DNA of 21,336 bases from Candidatus Methanovirga basalitermitum (GTDB lineage: Archaea > Methanobacteriota > Methanobacteria > Methanobacteriales > Methanobacteriaceae). Both the position numbers and the translations under genes were made by a program. Of this stretch, positions 14,693-21,336 are shown one piece after another; the first letter of the stretch is position 1, and every line of letters starts with the position of its first letter. The notes under the pieces were generated by a model, which did no database searches, had not been told where the DNA came from, and saw only the letters and a program-made list of their open reading frames with translations. Where the stretch lies: the NCBI GenBank assembly GCA_031284445.1, contig JAISZW010000013.1:1-21336 (forward strand). The letters are read 5' to 3'.

Positions 14693-16012
14693 ATGGCAAG
14701 TTTGTTAGATAATTGGAAAAGAACTCACTTTACTAAAAATATAAATACCAACCTTGTTGATGAAAAAATTGTAGTTATGGGCTGGGTTCATGAAATACGT
14801 GACCTTGGGGGAATAGTATTTGTGGTAATTCGTGATAGGGATGGAAGAATACAGATAACAGCTCCAAGTAAAAAGATCGATGCTGAACTTTTAGAACAAA
14901 TAAGAAGTTTTAGAAAAGAATCAGTAGTAGCTATTAAAGGTAAAGTTCAAGGTTCAGACAAGGCACCGAATGGTGTTGAAATAATCCCTAATGAAATTAA
15001 AGTTTTAAATGAAGCAAGTCAACCTTTACCTATGGATCCAACAGATAAAGTTAAGGCAGAGATAGACACTCGTTTAGATAATCGCTTCATTGATTTGAGA
15101 AGAGATAATATTAGCTCTATTTTTAAAATTAAAAGCCAAATGCTCCACAGTACAAGATTGTTCTTTGAAGAGAATGGTTTCATTGAAGTAAACACTCCTA
15201 AACTTGTTGCTTCAGCTACTGAAGGAGGAACTGAACTTTTCCCTATCACTTACTTTGAAAGAGAAGCATTTTTAGGTCAATCTCCTCAACTTTACAAACA
15301 AATGATGATGGCTGCTGGTTTTGAAAGAATTTTTGAAATAGCTCAAATATTTAGAGCAGAAGAACATGATACTCTTCGTCATTTAAATGAAACTATTTCT
15401 ATTGATATGGAATCTTCTTTTATGAACGATACTGATGTTATGGATATTTTAGAAAAACTCATCAATAAGGTCGTAGTCGATGTTACCCAAAATTGTCAAA
15501 AGTACTTAGATATTCTTGGTGTGGATTTAAAACTTTCTAATTGTCCTTTTCCTGTTGTTAAATATGATAATGCAGTAGATATTATCAACTCTAAAGGTGT
15601 TGAAATGGAATGGGGTGAAGACTTCTCACGTGCTGGTGAGAAGACATTAGGTGATGAATATCCTAGTTATTATTTTTTAACTGACTGGCCATCTGAAATA
15701 AAACCATTTTATGTCATGCCAAATGAGAAAGATCCAACAAAAAGCCATGCCTTTGATTTAATGTATGGGAATTTAGAGATATCTTCTGGTGCAATGAGAA
15801 TTCATCAACATGACCTTTTAAAAGAGAAAATAGCTGAAAAAGGATTAAATCCAGATTCATTTGAAAGCTATTTGAAATCTTTTGATTATGGAATGCCACC
15901 TCATTCAGGATGGGGTCTTGGGGCAGATCGTTTTAACATGACCTTAACTGGTCTTGATAATATTAGGGAAACCGTTCTTTTTCCAAGAGATAGAAGAAGA
16001 TTAACTCCTTAA
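14693..16012 (+). CDS. aspS: Aspartyl-tRNA synthetase, probably non-discriminating
   Basis: Class IIb synthetase of 439 residues: an N-terminal OB-fold anticodon domain (to about residue 105), then the catalytic core. GQSPQLYKQMMMAAGFERIF near 198 and FRAEEHDTLRHLNE near 221 cover motif 2, and GLGADRFNMTL with NIRETVLFPRD close motif 3. In archaeal AspRS, Trp26 and Lys85 of the Thermococcus enzyme mark tRNA-Asp specificity, and His and Pro mark enzymes that also charge tRNA-Asn. Here the matching positions, offset by seven, are His33 (GWVHEIRD) and Pro92 (KAPNG). I therefore infer a non-discriminating enzyme working with a GatCAB amidotransferase. GGTGA at 14684-14688 supports ATG 14693. Confidence 0.95.
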   Translation: MASLLDNWKRTHFTKNINTNLVDEKIVVMGWVHEIRDLGGIVFVVIRDRDGRIQITAPSKKIDAELLEQIRSFRKESVVAIKGKVQGSDKAPNGVEIIPNEIKVLNEASQPLPMDPTDKVKAEIDTRLDNRFIDLRRDNISSIFKIKSQMLHSTRLFFEENGFIEVNTPKLVASATEGGTELFPITYFEREAFLGQSPQLYKQMMMAAGFERIFEIAQIFRAEEHDTLRHLNETISIDMESSFMNDTDVMDILEKLINKVVVDVTQNCQKYLDILGVDLKLSNCPFPVVKYDNAVDIINSKGVEMEWGEDFSRAGEKTLGDEYPSYYFLTDWPSEIKPFYVMPNEKDPTKSHAFDLMYGNLEISSGAMRIHQHDLLKEKIAEKGLNPDSFESYLKSFDYGMPPHSGWGLGADRFNMTLTGLDNIRETVLFPRDRRRLTP

Positions 16013-16109
16013 TTAATGATATATGTCTATTTTGTAATAAGTATATGATTTGTAATCTGTTAAATTGTCTTTGGATCATTATCTAAAATATTTTGTGGAT
16101 GGTTGAAAT

Positions 16110-16646
16110 ATGATTAAATTGTGGAAAATATTAGTGATTCCATTAATATTAATAGTGTTGGTTAGTGGAGTGATGTTAACTGGCTCACATAGTAATAAAC
16201 TGTTTCTTTTAAATAGTATGAAACCAATTGATATCTTAGATATGGAATTTCTTTATTCAAATTCAGATAAACAAGATGCAAATGGAAATAATTATACGGT
16301 TAACTACTATCGTATATCTTTTAAAACCAAACAGAATATTAAAAATATGAGCATAGTTGCTATTGGTTTAGATCAGAATAATAGGCAATTAACATTACCA
16401 GATTCTATTATTCTTCCTAAGACACAGCCATTTAATTATATAGTACATAGCAATAATACATTATCAAAAGGTAGAATGGATACAGCTGATTTAATTTATG
16501 CATCAAAGGGTAATCAAAACATTAAAGCTTTACGAATTTATGTCTATAATGAATCAAATAGATTAAATAATCTTGTTAGTGAATATAGTGTACCTGTAAC
16601 TATTAATAAAAGTTCTGATTCTAAAAATAAATATTATCGTTATTAA
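16110..16646 (+). CDS. Membrane-anchored extracellular protein, unknown
   Basis: A 178-residue protein with one N-terminal hydrophobic segment (about residues 5-25, LWKILVIPLILIVLVSGVML), probably an uncleaved anchor or a signal peptide. The rest is polar, Asn- and Ser-rich and beta-like (NNYTVNYYRISFKTKQ, ALRIYVYNES), resembling small secreted beta-sandwich domains of archaea, but I recognise no family. Several Asn-x-Ser/Thr sites would allow N-glycosylation outside the cell. The ribosome-binding site is weak (GGTTGA just upstream). The FkbM methyltransferase gene begins 20 bases after its stop, so the two are likely cotranscribed. Confidence 0.6.
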   Translation: MIKLWKILVIPLILIVLVSGVMLTGSHSNKLFLLNSMKPIDILDMEFLYSNSDKQDANGNNYTVNYYRISFKTKQNIKNMSIVAIGLDQNNRQLTLPDSIILPKTQPFNYIVHSNNTLSKGRMDTADLIYASKGNQNIKALRIYVYNESNRLNNLVSEYSVPVTINKSSDSKNKYYRY

Positions 16647-16666
16647 TATATTAAAAGGTGAATGAT

Positions 16667-17606
16667 ATGGTACTTGGATATTTTAATATAATAATGAATG
16701 GACTAAAAAAGACATATAAACTATTTAAATTAGATATTAATCCTATTGCAGTTTGTGGTCTTTATCTGGGATTTATAAGATTCCATACATTTGATCTTAA
16801 ACATATAGGAAAAATAAAACTGAATAAAAGTAAATTAGGATATTTGCATGCTTATCAATTATTACATGATCTCAACATAGATTCAGAAACTATTAAAAGT
16901 ATTATTAAAGCTCAAAAAAATAATATAATTGAATTTCATGGTATTAAATTTATCATTAATCATCCTTTCACATTAAACGTGATAAATGAAGTATTTAATG
17001 GTGAGTACATGATGGAGAACATGGGGGGGGGTAGATGAAAATTTAGATAAAGTTGTTGTTGATGTTGGTGCTAATGTCGGTGATTCTGCTTTATTTTTTG
17101 CAAGTAAAGGTTATAATGTAATAGCTTTTGAACCAGTACCTTCTGTTTACGAACTTGCTTTAGAGAATATTAAACTAAACCCTCAGTTAGAGGAAAAAAT
17201 AACCTTAATAAACAAAGGAGTTTCCGATAAGAAAGAAGTCGTAAAAATCAAATATAGTACTCCAGGTAGTGGATGGGGATCGTTCTATTTTGACCCTCAT
17301 GACAATGACCTTTTTGAGTGTTATGCTGAGATGTTAACAATCAAAGATATTCTCGAAGAATACAAGATTAAAAATCCTTATTTGTTAAAGATGGATTGCG
17401 AAGGATGTGAATGTCCAATTATTCTTAATTCTGAACTTTCAAGTTTTGAAAAAATAATCTTTGAATACCATACTGGTACTACTGGAGTTGGACACGAAAA
17501 ATTAGTTTCTAAATTAGAAAAACAGGGATTTAAAACAAGTAAAATTACTGGGACTAAAGAGTTAGGTCTTATACATTTGGAAAAACAAGATAAGAGATTC
17601 TTTTAA
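16667..17606 (+). pseudogene. FkbM-family methyltransferase, frameshifted at a G9 tract
   Basis: FkbM-type enzymes methylate sugars or other small groups with S-adenosylmethionine and often modify surface glycans. The first frame (ATG 16667, AGGTGA at 16656-16661) runs to TGA 17038. The second covers the SAM-binding region VVVDVGANVGDSALFFASKG, then VIAFEPVPSVYELALENIKL, and the typical LLKMDCEGCECPII, ending at 17606. The only break is the G9 run at 17023-17031. With eight G the reading becomes MGGVDENLDKVVVDVG, giving an uninterrupted 312-residue protein. The catalytic half is otherwise perfectly preserved, so this is either a phase-off state, a very recent mutation or a sequencing error. 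GTG 16658 overlaps the ribosome-binding site and is unlikely. The gene follows a secreted protein. Confidence 0.85.
17023..17031 (+). repeat. G9 homopolymer inside the FkbM gene
   Basis: Nine consecutive G in a sequence where most codons end in A or T. It is the longest G run seen in the window and lies precisely where the frame shifts. Eight or eleven G would restore the full reading frame. Confidence 0.95.
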
Positions 17607-17932
17607 ATTGAAAATATTTATATTTAGTTGTTATATACTAATTTATATAAAATTTTTTATAGATAGTCAAGTTGTCAAATAATCCCAATTTTTAATTTTT
17701 CAAAAAATTGATTCACTTGATTATTATCTAAATTTATATTAAAACAAAATTTTAATTTAATTAATATTTTATAATTTTAAATTAGATTTAAAATTTGTTA
17801 TAATTAATAAGCAATGATTAGTAGATAACTTTTATTTATTAACAGGGAAAATATGTTTTCATTTGATTGGCTGTCCACTTAATGACATGATTTTAGTAAT
17901 AGTTTTCAATACACATATAAGGAATTGTTAAA
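17607..17932. other. AT-rich gap with one long hairpin
   Basis: No gene is supported in these 326 bases. AATTTTAAAT (17773-17782) pairs perfectly with ATTTAAAATT (17786-17795) around a three-base TAG loop. The mmp5 promoter must lie in the right end; no single TATA box stands out. Confidence 0.6.
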
Positions 17933-18439
17933 ATGGTAAAGATAGCAATATTTCCACCAAATTCATTAATTTTAGCTGATTTGATTGAGAGAAAAGGACA
18001 TGAGCCATTAGCTTTACAAAAAGCAGTTAGGAAAAAAGTAATTGATCCTGAAATAGATTCCCCTCCTATGAACATAACAGAAGAAGATCCAATTAAAGGA
18101 TTAAAATATGCGGCTATTGAGGTGCCTTCAGGGGTTAGAGGAAGGATGTCAATCATTGGACCACTGATAGATGAGGCAGAAGCGGCTATTATTGTAGATA
18201 AAGCTCCTTTTGGCTTTGGTTGTATTGGTTGTGCAAGAACTAATGAACTATCCACATTTTACATGAGAAAAAGAGGAGTTCCTACATTAGAATTGATCTA
18301 TCCAACTAATAGGGATGAGACTATTGATATGGTAAATAAGATTAATACCTTTTTAGATAAAATAGATAATCATGAAATTAAACTTAAAAATGCAGATACT
18401 GAGAATATAAAGATTGAAAATAACGAGGAGGAACAATAG
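17933..18439 (+). CDS. mmp5: Methanogenesis marker protein 5
   Basis: Marker proteins of this series occur only in methanogens and relatives and are tied to maturation or activation of methyl-coenzyme M reductase; the exact role of number 5 is not established. The sequence begins VKIAIFPPNSLILADLIERK and has GHEPLAL soon after. A glycine- and Cys-rich core FGFGCIGCARTNEL near residues 92-105 could hold metal or thiol chemistry. The conserved part ends near residue 145; the last 24 residues are an Asn-, Glu- and Lys-rich tail that looks lineage-specific. AAGGAATT upstream serves as a ribosome-binding site. It opens the cluster continued by mmp15 and mmp17. Confidence 0.85.
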   Translation: MVKIAIFPPNSLILADLIERKGHEPLALQKAVRKKVIDPEIDSPPMNITEEDPIKGLKYAAIEVPSGVRGRMSIIGPLIDEAEAAIIVDKAPFGFGCIGCARTNELSTFYMRKRGVPTLELIYPTNRDETIDMVNKINTFLDKIDNHEIKLKNADTENIKIENNEEEQ

Positions 18440-18486
18440 TGAGTCAAACTTTTAATAAAAGTTTGATCAAAAAAAAAAAGTATTGA
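18439..18486 (+). other. 15-codon frame and hairpin between mmp5 and mmp15
   Basis: A GTG at 18439 overlaps the mmp5 stop and stands behind GAGGAGGAA. The frame reads MSQTFNKSLIKKKKY and stops at 18486. Within it TCAAACTTTT (18444-18453) and AAAAGTTTGA (18457-18466) form a perfect 10-bp stem with a three-base loop, followed by a run of 11 A. The strong start signal suggests the remains of a lost gene or a deliberate leader; mmp15 has its own AGGAGGAGG at 18491-18499. Confidence 0.4.
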
Positions 18487-18505
18487 ATACAGGAGGAGGA
18501 ATAGT

Positions 18506-19741
18506 ATGGTTAGAATAGCTTTGGTTTCATGTGGTACTGAGTATAGTGGTGTTCAAAAAGAGATTGAAAAAGCAGCTAATACCTTTGGTGGTGAGATAAT
18601 AATTCCTGAAATTGACCTACCCTATATTGATGAATCTTATAAAAAATTTGGTTTTAGTGCTGAAAGTTCAAGTTTAAGATTAACCATTGCAAGAGCAATG
18701 TCTATTGTTGAAGGGAAAACTCAATGTGATGCAGTCTTCATAGCAACATGTTTTAGATGTGCAGAAGGAGCCTTAGTTAGAAATGAAGTTAGGAGATTTA
18801 TACAAGAAAGTACTCGTATTCCTGTTGTTACATATTCTTTTACTGAAAGAACAAAAGCAGCTGAACTTTTTATTAGGATGGAAGCATTAACTACGACTGT
18901 GACACGAAAAAGTATTCTTGCTCGTGAAAAACAAGAAGGTCTTACCCTTGGTGTTGATTCAGGCTCAACCACAACAAAAGTTATTTTAATGGAAAATAAC
19001 AAGATTATAGGTGCTGGATGGACATCGACTAAGGATATTATGGGCTCAGTTGAAATTGGTGCTAAGGAAGCCTTTGAAGGAACAGGGTATTCTATGGATG
19101 ATTTAAATGGCATTGGAACGACTGGTTATGGTAGATTAACTATTGGTAAGAAACTTAGTGCTGAACTCGTACAAGAAGAATTATCTGTTAATGCTAAAGG
19201 TGCTGTTTATTTGGCTGGACACCAAAAAGGTGAAGCTACAGTTTTAGATATTGGTGGAATGGATAATAAGGTCATAACAGTAAATGATGGCATTCCTGAT
19301 AACTTTACAATGGGTGGAATTTGTGCTGGTGCATCTGGAAGGTTTTTAGACATGACTGCAAGAAGATTAGATGTTGATATTAAGGATTTAGGTCCATTAG
19401 CCATGAAAGGAGATTATAGAAATGCACTACTCAATAGCTATTGTATTGTTTTTGGTATTCAAGATTTAGTTACTACTTTAGCTGCTGGTGGATCTAAAGA
19501 AGATGTTGCTGCAGCTGCTTGTCATTCAGTTGCAGAACAAGTTTATGAGCAGCAACTTCAAGAAATTGACATTAGAGAGCCTTTAATTCAAGTAGGTGGA
19601 ACTTCTTTAATCTCAGGTCTTATAAAAGCTGTTAGTGAAACCTTAGGTGGAATAAATATTATAGTTCCAGAATATTCTCAATACATTGGTGCTGTTGGAG
19701 CAGCACTCTTAGTTTCTGGAATGGGTAATCAAGAAAAGTAG
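18506..19741 (+). CDS. mmp15: Methanogenesis marker protein 15 (BadF/BadG/HgdC-type ATPase)
   Basis: The C-terminal two thirds belong to the ASKHA ATPases that activate 2-hydroxyacyl-CoA dehydratases by ATP-driven electron transfer. Phosphate loop 1 is GVDSGSTTTKVIL (residues 149-161), loop 2 is LDIGGMDNKVI near 247, and the adenosine motif is VGGTSLISG near 363. Cys273 (GGICAGASGRF) and Cys313 (YCIVFGIQD) match the two Cys that bridge a [4Fe-4S] cluster across the dimer in HgdC. Residues 1-145 are an additional domain with a Cys-containing segment (CDAVFIATCFRCAEG). By analogy it should feed low-potential electrons to methyl-coenzyme M reductase activation; that is inference. A very strong AGGAGGAGG precedes ATG 18506. 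Confidence 0.92.
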   Translation: MVRIALVSCGTEYSGVQKEIEKAANTFGGEIIIPEIDLPYIDESYKKFGFSAESSSLRLTIARAMSIVEGKTQCDAVFIATCFRCAEGALVRNEVRRFIQESTRIPVVTYSFTERTKAAELFIRMEALTTTVTRKSILAREKQEGLTLGVDSGSTTTKVILMENNKIIGAGWTSTKDIMGSVEIGAKEAFEGTGYSMDDLNGIGTTGYGRLTIGKKLSAELVQEELSVNAKGAVYLAGHQKGEATVLDIGGMDNKVITVNDGIPDNFTMGGICAGASGRFLDMTARRLDVDIKDLGPLAMKGDYRNALLNSYCIVFGIQDLVTTLAAGGSKEDVAAAACHSVAEQVYEQQLQEIDIREPLIQVGGTSLISGLIKAVSETLGGINIIVPEYSQYIGAVGAALLVSGMGNQEK

Positions 19742-19749
19742 TGATTTTC

Positions 19750-20304
19750 ATGCTAATCGACAGTAATGATAAAGATGGTGCTAAAGTATATGATATGATT
19801 ATAAGACAAATGCTTCAAAACCTCCAACTATCACCATCTATTAAAGATATGAAAGTTTTTGTTGATTCTAAGGAAGTTGTCTTTATAATGGTTGTGAAAA
19901 TGGATAAAACATCAAATAGTACTAAATTAAGTGAAATTGCAAATGTTACTTATGAAAAAGAAGAAGATAAAACAGTTTTGAAAATATTTGATGAGAACTA
20001 TCTTCCCAATATTCTCAAATTACTATGGAGGGAATTTTCTAGAGATCAACTTTATCAACCAGATAGATATACTATTCTTCTCGATGGTGATGCATCTTTT
20101 TTAAAAGATCTTGTTGTTTTCTCTCCAAAGGTAAATCTTAAAATGAGAATAATTGATGCAATATTTAGAATTATCCCAGAAGGATTTAGAGTTTTAAGAG
20201 AACTATCTAAGGATGATATTGTAGCTATTGTAGCTACTGATGAAATGATTAAAGATGATTGGATTTTGAAATGTCAAAAATATATAGAAGAAATTAAAGA
20301 TTAA
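19750..20304 (+). CDS. mmp17: Methanogenesis marker protein 17
   Basis: MMP17 is reported as a component of the ATP-driven complex that activates methyl-coenzyme M reductase, with McrC and other marker proteins. The product (184 residues from ATG 19750) begins MLIDSNDKDGAKVYDMIIRQ and contains LPNILKLLWREFSRDQLYQP near 81 and a C-terminal ELSKDDIVAIVATDEMIKDD. No catalytic motif is evident, which suits a structural subunit. GTG 19741 overlaps the mmp15 stop and is in frame, but GTGA (19741-19744) is better explained as the ribosome-binding site for ATG 19750, so translation is coupled to mmp15. Confidence 0.88.
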   Translation: MLIDSNDKDGAKVYDMIIRQMLQNLQLSPSIKDMKVFVDSKEVVFIMVVKMDKTSNSTKLSEIANVTYEKEEDKTVLKIFDENYLPNILKLLWREFSRDQLYQPDRYTILLDGDASFLKDLVVFSPKVNLKMRIIDAIFRIIPEGFRVLRELSKDDIVAIVATDEMIKDDWILKCQKYIEEIKD

Positions 20305-20310
20305 TCACAA

Positions 20311-20332
20311 TAGTTTAGATTCCAATAAACTA
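20311..20332. terminator. Hairpin between convergent genes
   Basis: TAGTTTA (20311-20317) and TAAACTA (20326-20332) pair perfectly around an eight-base loop. It lies seven bases after the mmp17 stop and includes the stop codon of the convergent gene at 20330. It may serve both strands as a terminator; the T-rich tract expected for archaeal termination is short. Confidence 0.35.
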
Positions 20333-21148
20333 AATTTCAAATGTTTTCCTACTGTTACTAATTGGACTTCTGTAATAATTTGAACTTAGAGAATTTGAGT
20401 TGTTATCATACTTATATGAGGATATAGTTTCGTAATTTAATTTGTCATTATTATATAAATAGTTTAAGCCTGAGTAATGACTTATCTGATAAGGATAAAA
20501 TATATTTGAAACATAAGGCCACATTAAACCTTTAATAGTGTAATAATATGCACCTAATCTACCATATTGTTTCCATGAAATTTGAACAAAAAGGGGAAAT
20601 CCACAACCTGGATTAAAATATGGCAATTCCTCTCTTGTTGTCCCATGAAAAAACATAGGTAATGGTCCTTCCTGACCTCTACTTTTAGCTAAATCACTAA
20701 CATACTTTAATGCATAATCTAAATTATCAAAAACAATTCCATCTGCTTTATATTCGTATTTTCCCTCTGGAATACCAAATAAGAAGGCTGGAATAACATC
20801 TCCTAACCAATCAACATCAGTTTTATATTCTGCTGAATCAACAAATGTTAATTCTATTACAAATATTCCATCAGGAGCCAAAACATCTTCATCTTCATGG
20901 TACCTTGCATAAGTAGTCCCTCCAGCATAATGAACCACTAAGATACATTTTGTACCAGTTTTTGCAGCGTAGGATCTAAGAACTTGACTACTCGCATGAC
21001 CAGGAAACATGTCAGGATTTCCAAGTTTATTAACGGTTAGTCTACCAACTGGTTCAACTAAGCTGTTCTGAGTCACATACCATAAATTAAATCCAAATAT
21101 TAAAATAAGCATTACTACTGCGACAGGAATTAATCTTAAAAATTTCAT
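20330..21148 (-). CDS. Secreted or membrane-anchored protein, unknown
   Basis: 272 residues with an N-terminal hydrophobic segment (LIPVAVVMLILIFGFNLWYV, about 6-25) that would export or anchor it. The folded part contains GHASSQVLRSYAAKTGTK near 50-67, CILVVHYAGGTTYARYHEDE near 68-87, and an aromatic-rich region PMFFHGTTREELPYFNPGCG near 164-183. Its three Lys-, Tyr- and Gly-rich stretches do not match any family I know. The last 50 residues are low-complexity Tyr, Asn and Ser (YNNDKLNYETISSYKYDNNS). Two Cys could form a disulfide. ATG 21148 has AGTGA four bases upstream. It converges on the marker cluster with a 25-base gap and need not be related to it. Confidence 0.65.
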   Translation of the reverse strand: MKFLRLIPVAVVMLILIFGFNLWYVTQNSLVEPVGRLTVNKLGNPDMFPGHASSQVLRSYAAKTGTKCILVVHYAGGTTYARYHEDEDVLAPDGIFVIELTFVDSAEYKTDVDWLGDVIPAFLFGIPEGKYEYKADGIVFDNLDYALKYVSDLAKSRGQEGPLPMFFHGTTREELPYFNPGCGFPLFVQISWKQYGRLGAYYYTIKGLMWPYVSNIFYPYQISHYSGLNYLYNNDKLNYETISSYKYDNNSNSLSSNYYRSPISNSRKTFEI

Positions 21149-21274
21149 TTAATCACTAAAATCAATATAATCTTATGGTATCTTATATTAATATCTTATA
21201 AATAATTTAACATTCACTATTCAATGCTGTCAACTTAAGGTTTTCGATTTTTTTTATTTTGTCGTATGACATTA

Positions 21275-21317
21275 ATTTCAATGTTAACCCATGAAATTTT
21301 ACTTTACACATTGAAAT
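21275..21317. repeat. Ten-bp inverted repeat at the right edge
   Basis: ATTTCAATGT (21275-21284) and ACATTGAAAT (21308-21317) are perfect complements 23 bases apart. No gene is visible from 21149 to the window end. The repeat may be an operator pair or a terminator of a gene beyond the edge; its position about 130 bases upstream of the minus-strand gene is also compatible with regulation of that gene. Confidence 0.35.
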
Positions 21318-21336
21318 AATTTATTTGTAATAATAA

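Noticed and set aside
18444..18466. Intrinsic terminator between mmp5 and mmp15
   Set aside because: The stem is perfect, but it is followed by A, not T, on the coding strand, and the genes look like one operon.

Overview
The window looks like the chromosome of a Methanobacteriales methanogen, most likely a Methanobrevibacter-type species. It is extremely AT-rich and gene spacing is loose. The genes are archaeal: archaeal-type ProRS and AspRS, CDP-archaeol synthase, quinolinate synthase and methanogenesis marker proteins 5, 15 and 17. Several starts are preceded by the methanogen-type AGGTGA or GGTG ribosome-binding site. This placement is inferred from gene content and codon style; no database search was possible. 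No rRNA, tRNA or CRISPR array was seen.

Left part, 1-3868: an 876-base AT-rich spacer is packed with short inverted repeats, including seven tiny-loop hairpins in a row at 619-804. It leads into a restriction-modification locus on the + strand. The C5-cytosine methyltransferase looks intact. The nuclease behind it is broken into two reading frames, and a second PD-(D/E)xK nuclease gene carries an in-frame amber codon. The locus reads as a decaying system that kept its methyltransferase.

Middle part, 4008-12950: mostly minus-strand genes separated by debris. In order they are proS, an ATP-grasp ligase, a group of two tiny genes plus a DUF362 remnant behind a hairpin-rich leader, a dead DDE transposase, nadA, an unidentified dead gene, a four-helix membrane protein, a TIM-barrel aldo/keto-reductase-like protein and a second dead transposase. 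Three related 24-53 base sequences (7336, 10365, and 12927 inverted) look like insertion-sequence ends.

Right part, 13171-21148: a + strand housekeeping block with carS, rpiA and aspS; then a secreted protein and an FkbM-family methyltransferase frameshifted exactly at a run of nine G; then the mmp5-mmp15-mmp17 methanogenesis-marker cluster (methyl-coenzyme M reductase maturation and activation). A convergent gene for a secreted protein of unknown function closes the window.

The points most worth following are the G9 tract in the FkbM gene (possible phase variation), a two-palindrome regulatory module that occurs twice with identical spacing (59-96 and 13205-13243), the hairpin array at 619-804, the structured leader of the tiny-gene operon, and a 29-base duplication that copied the ribosome-binding site and start codon of carS.
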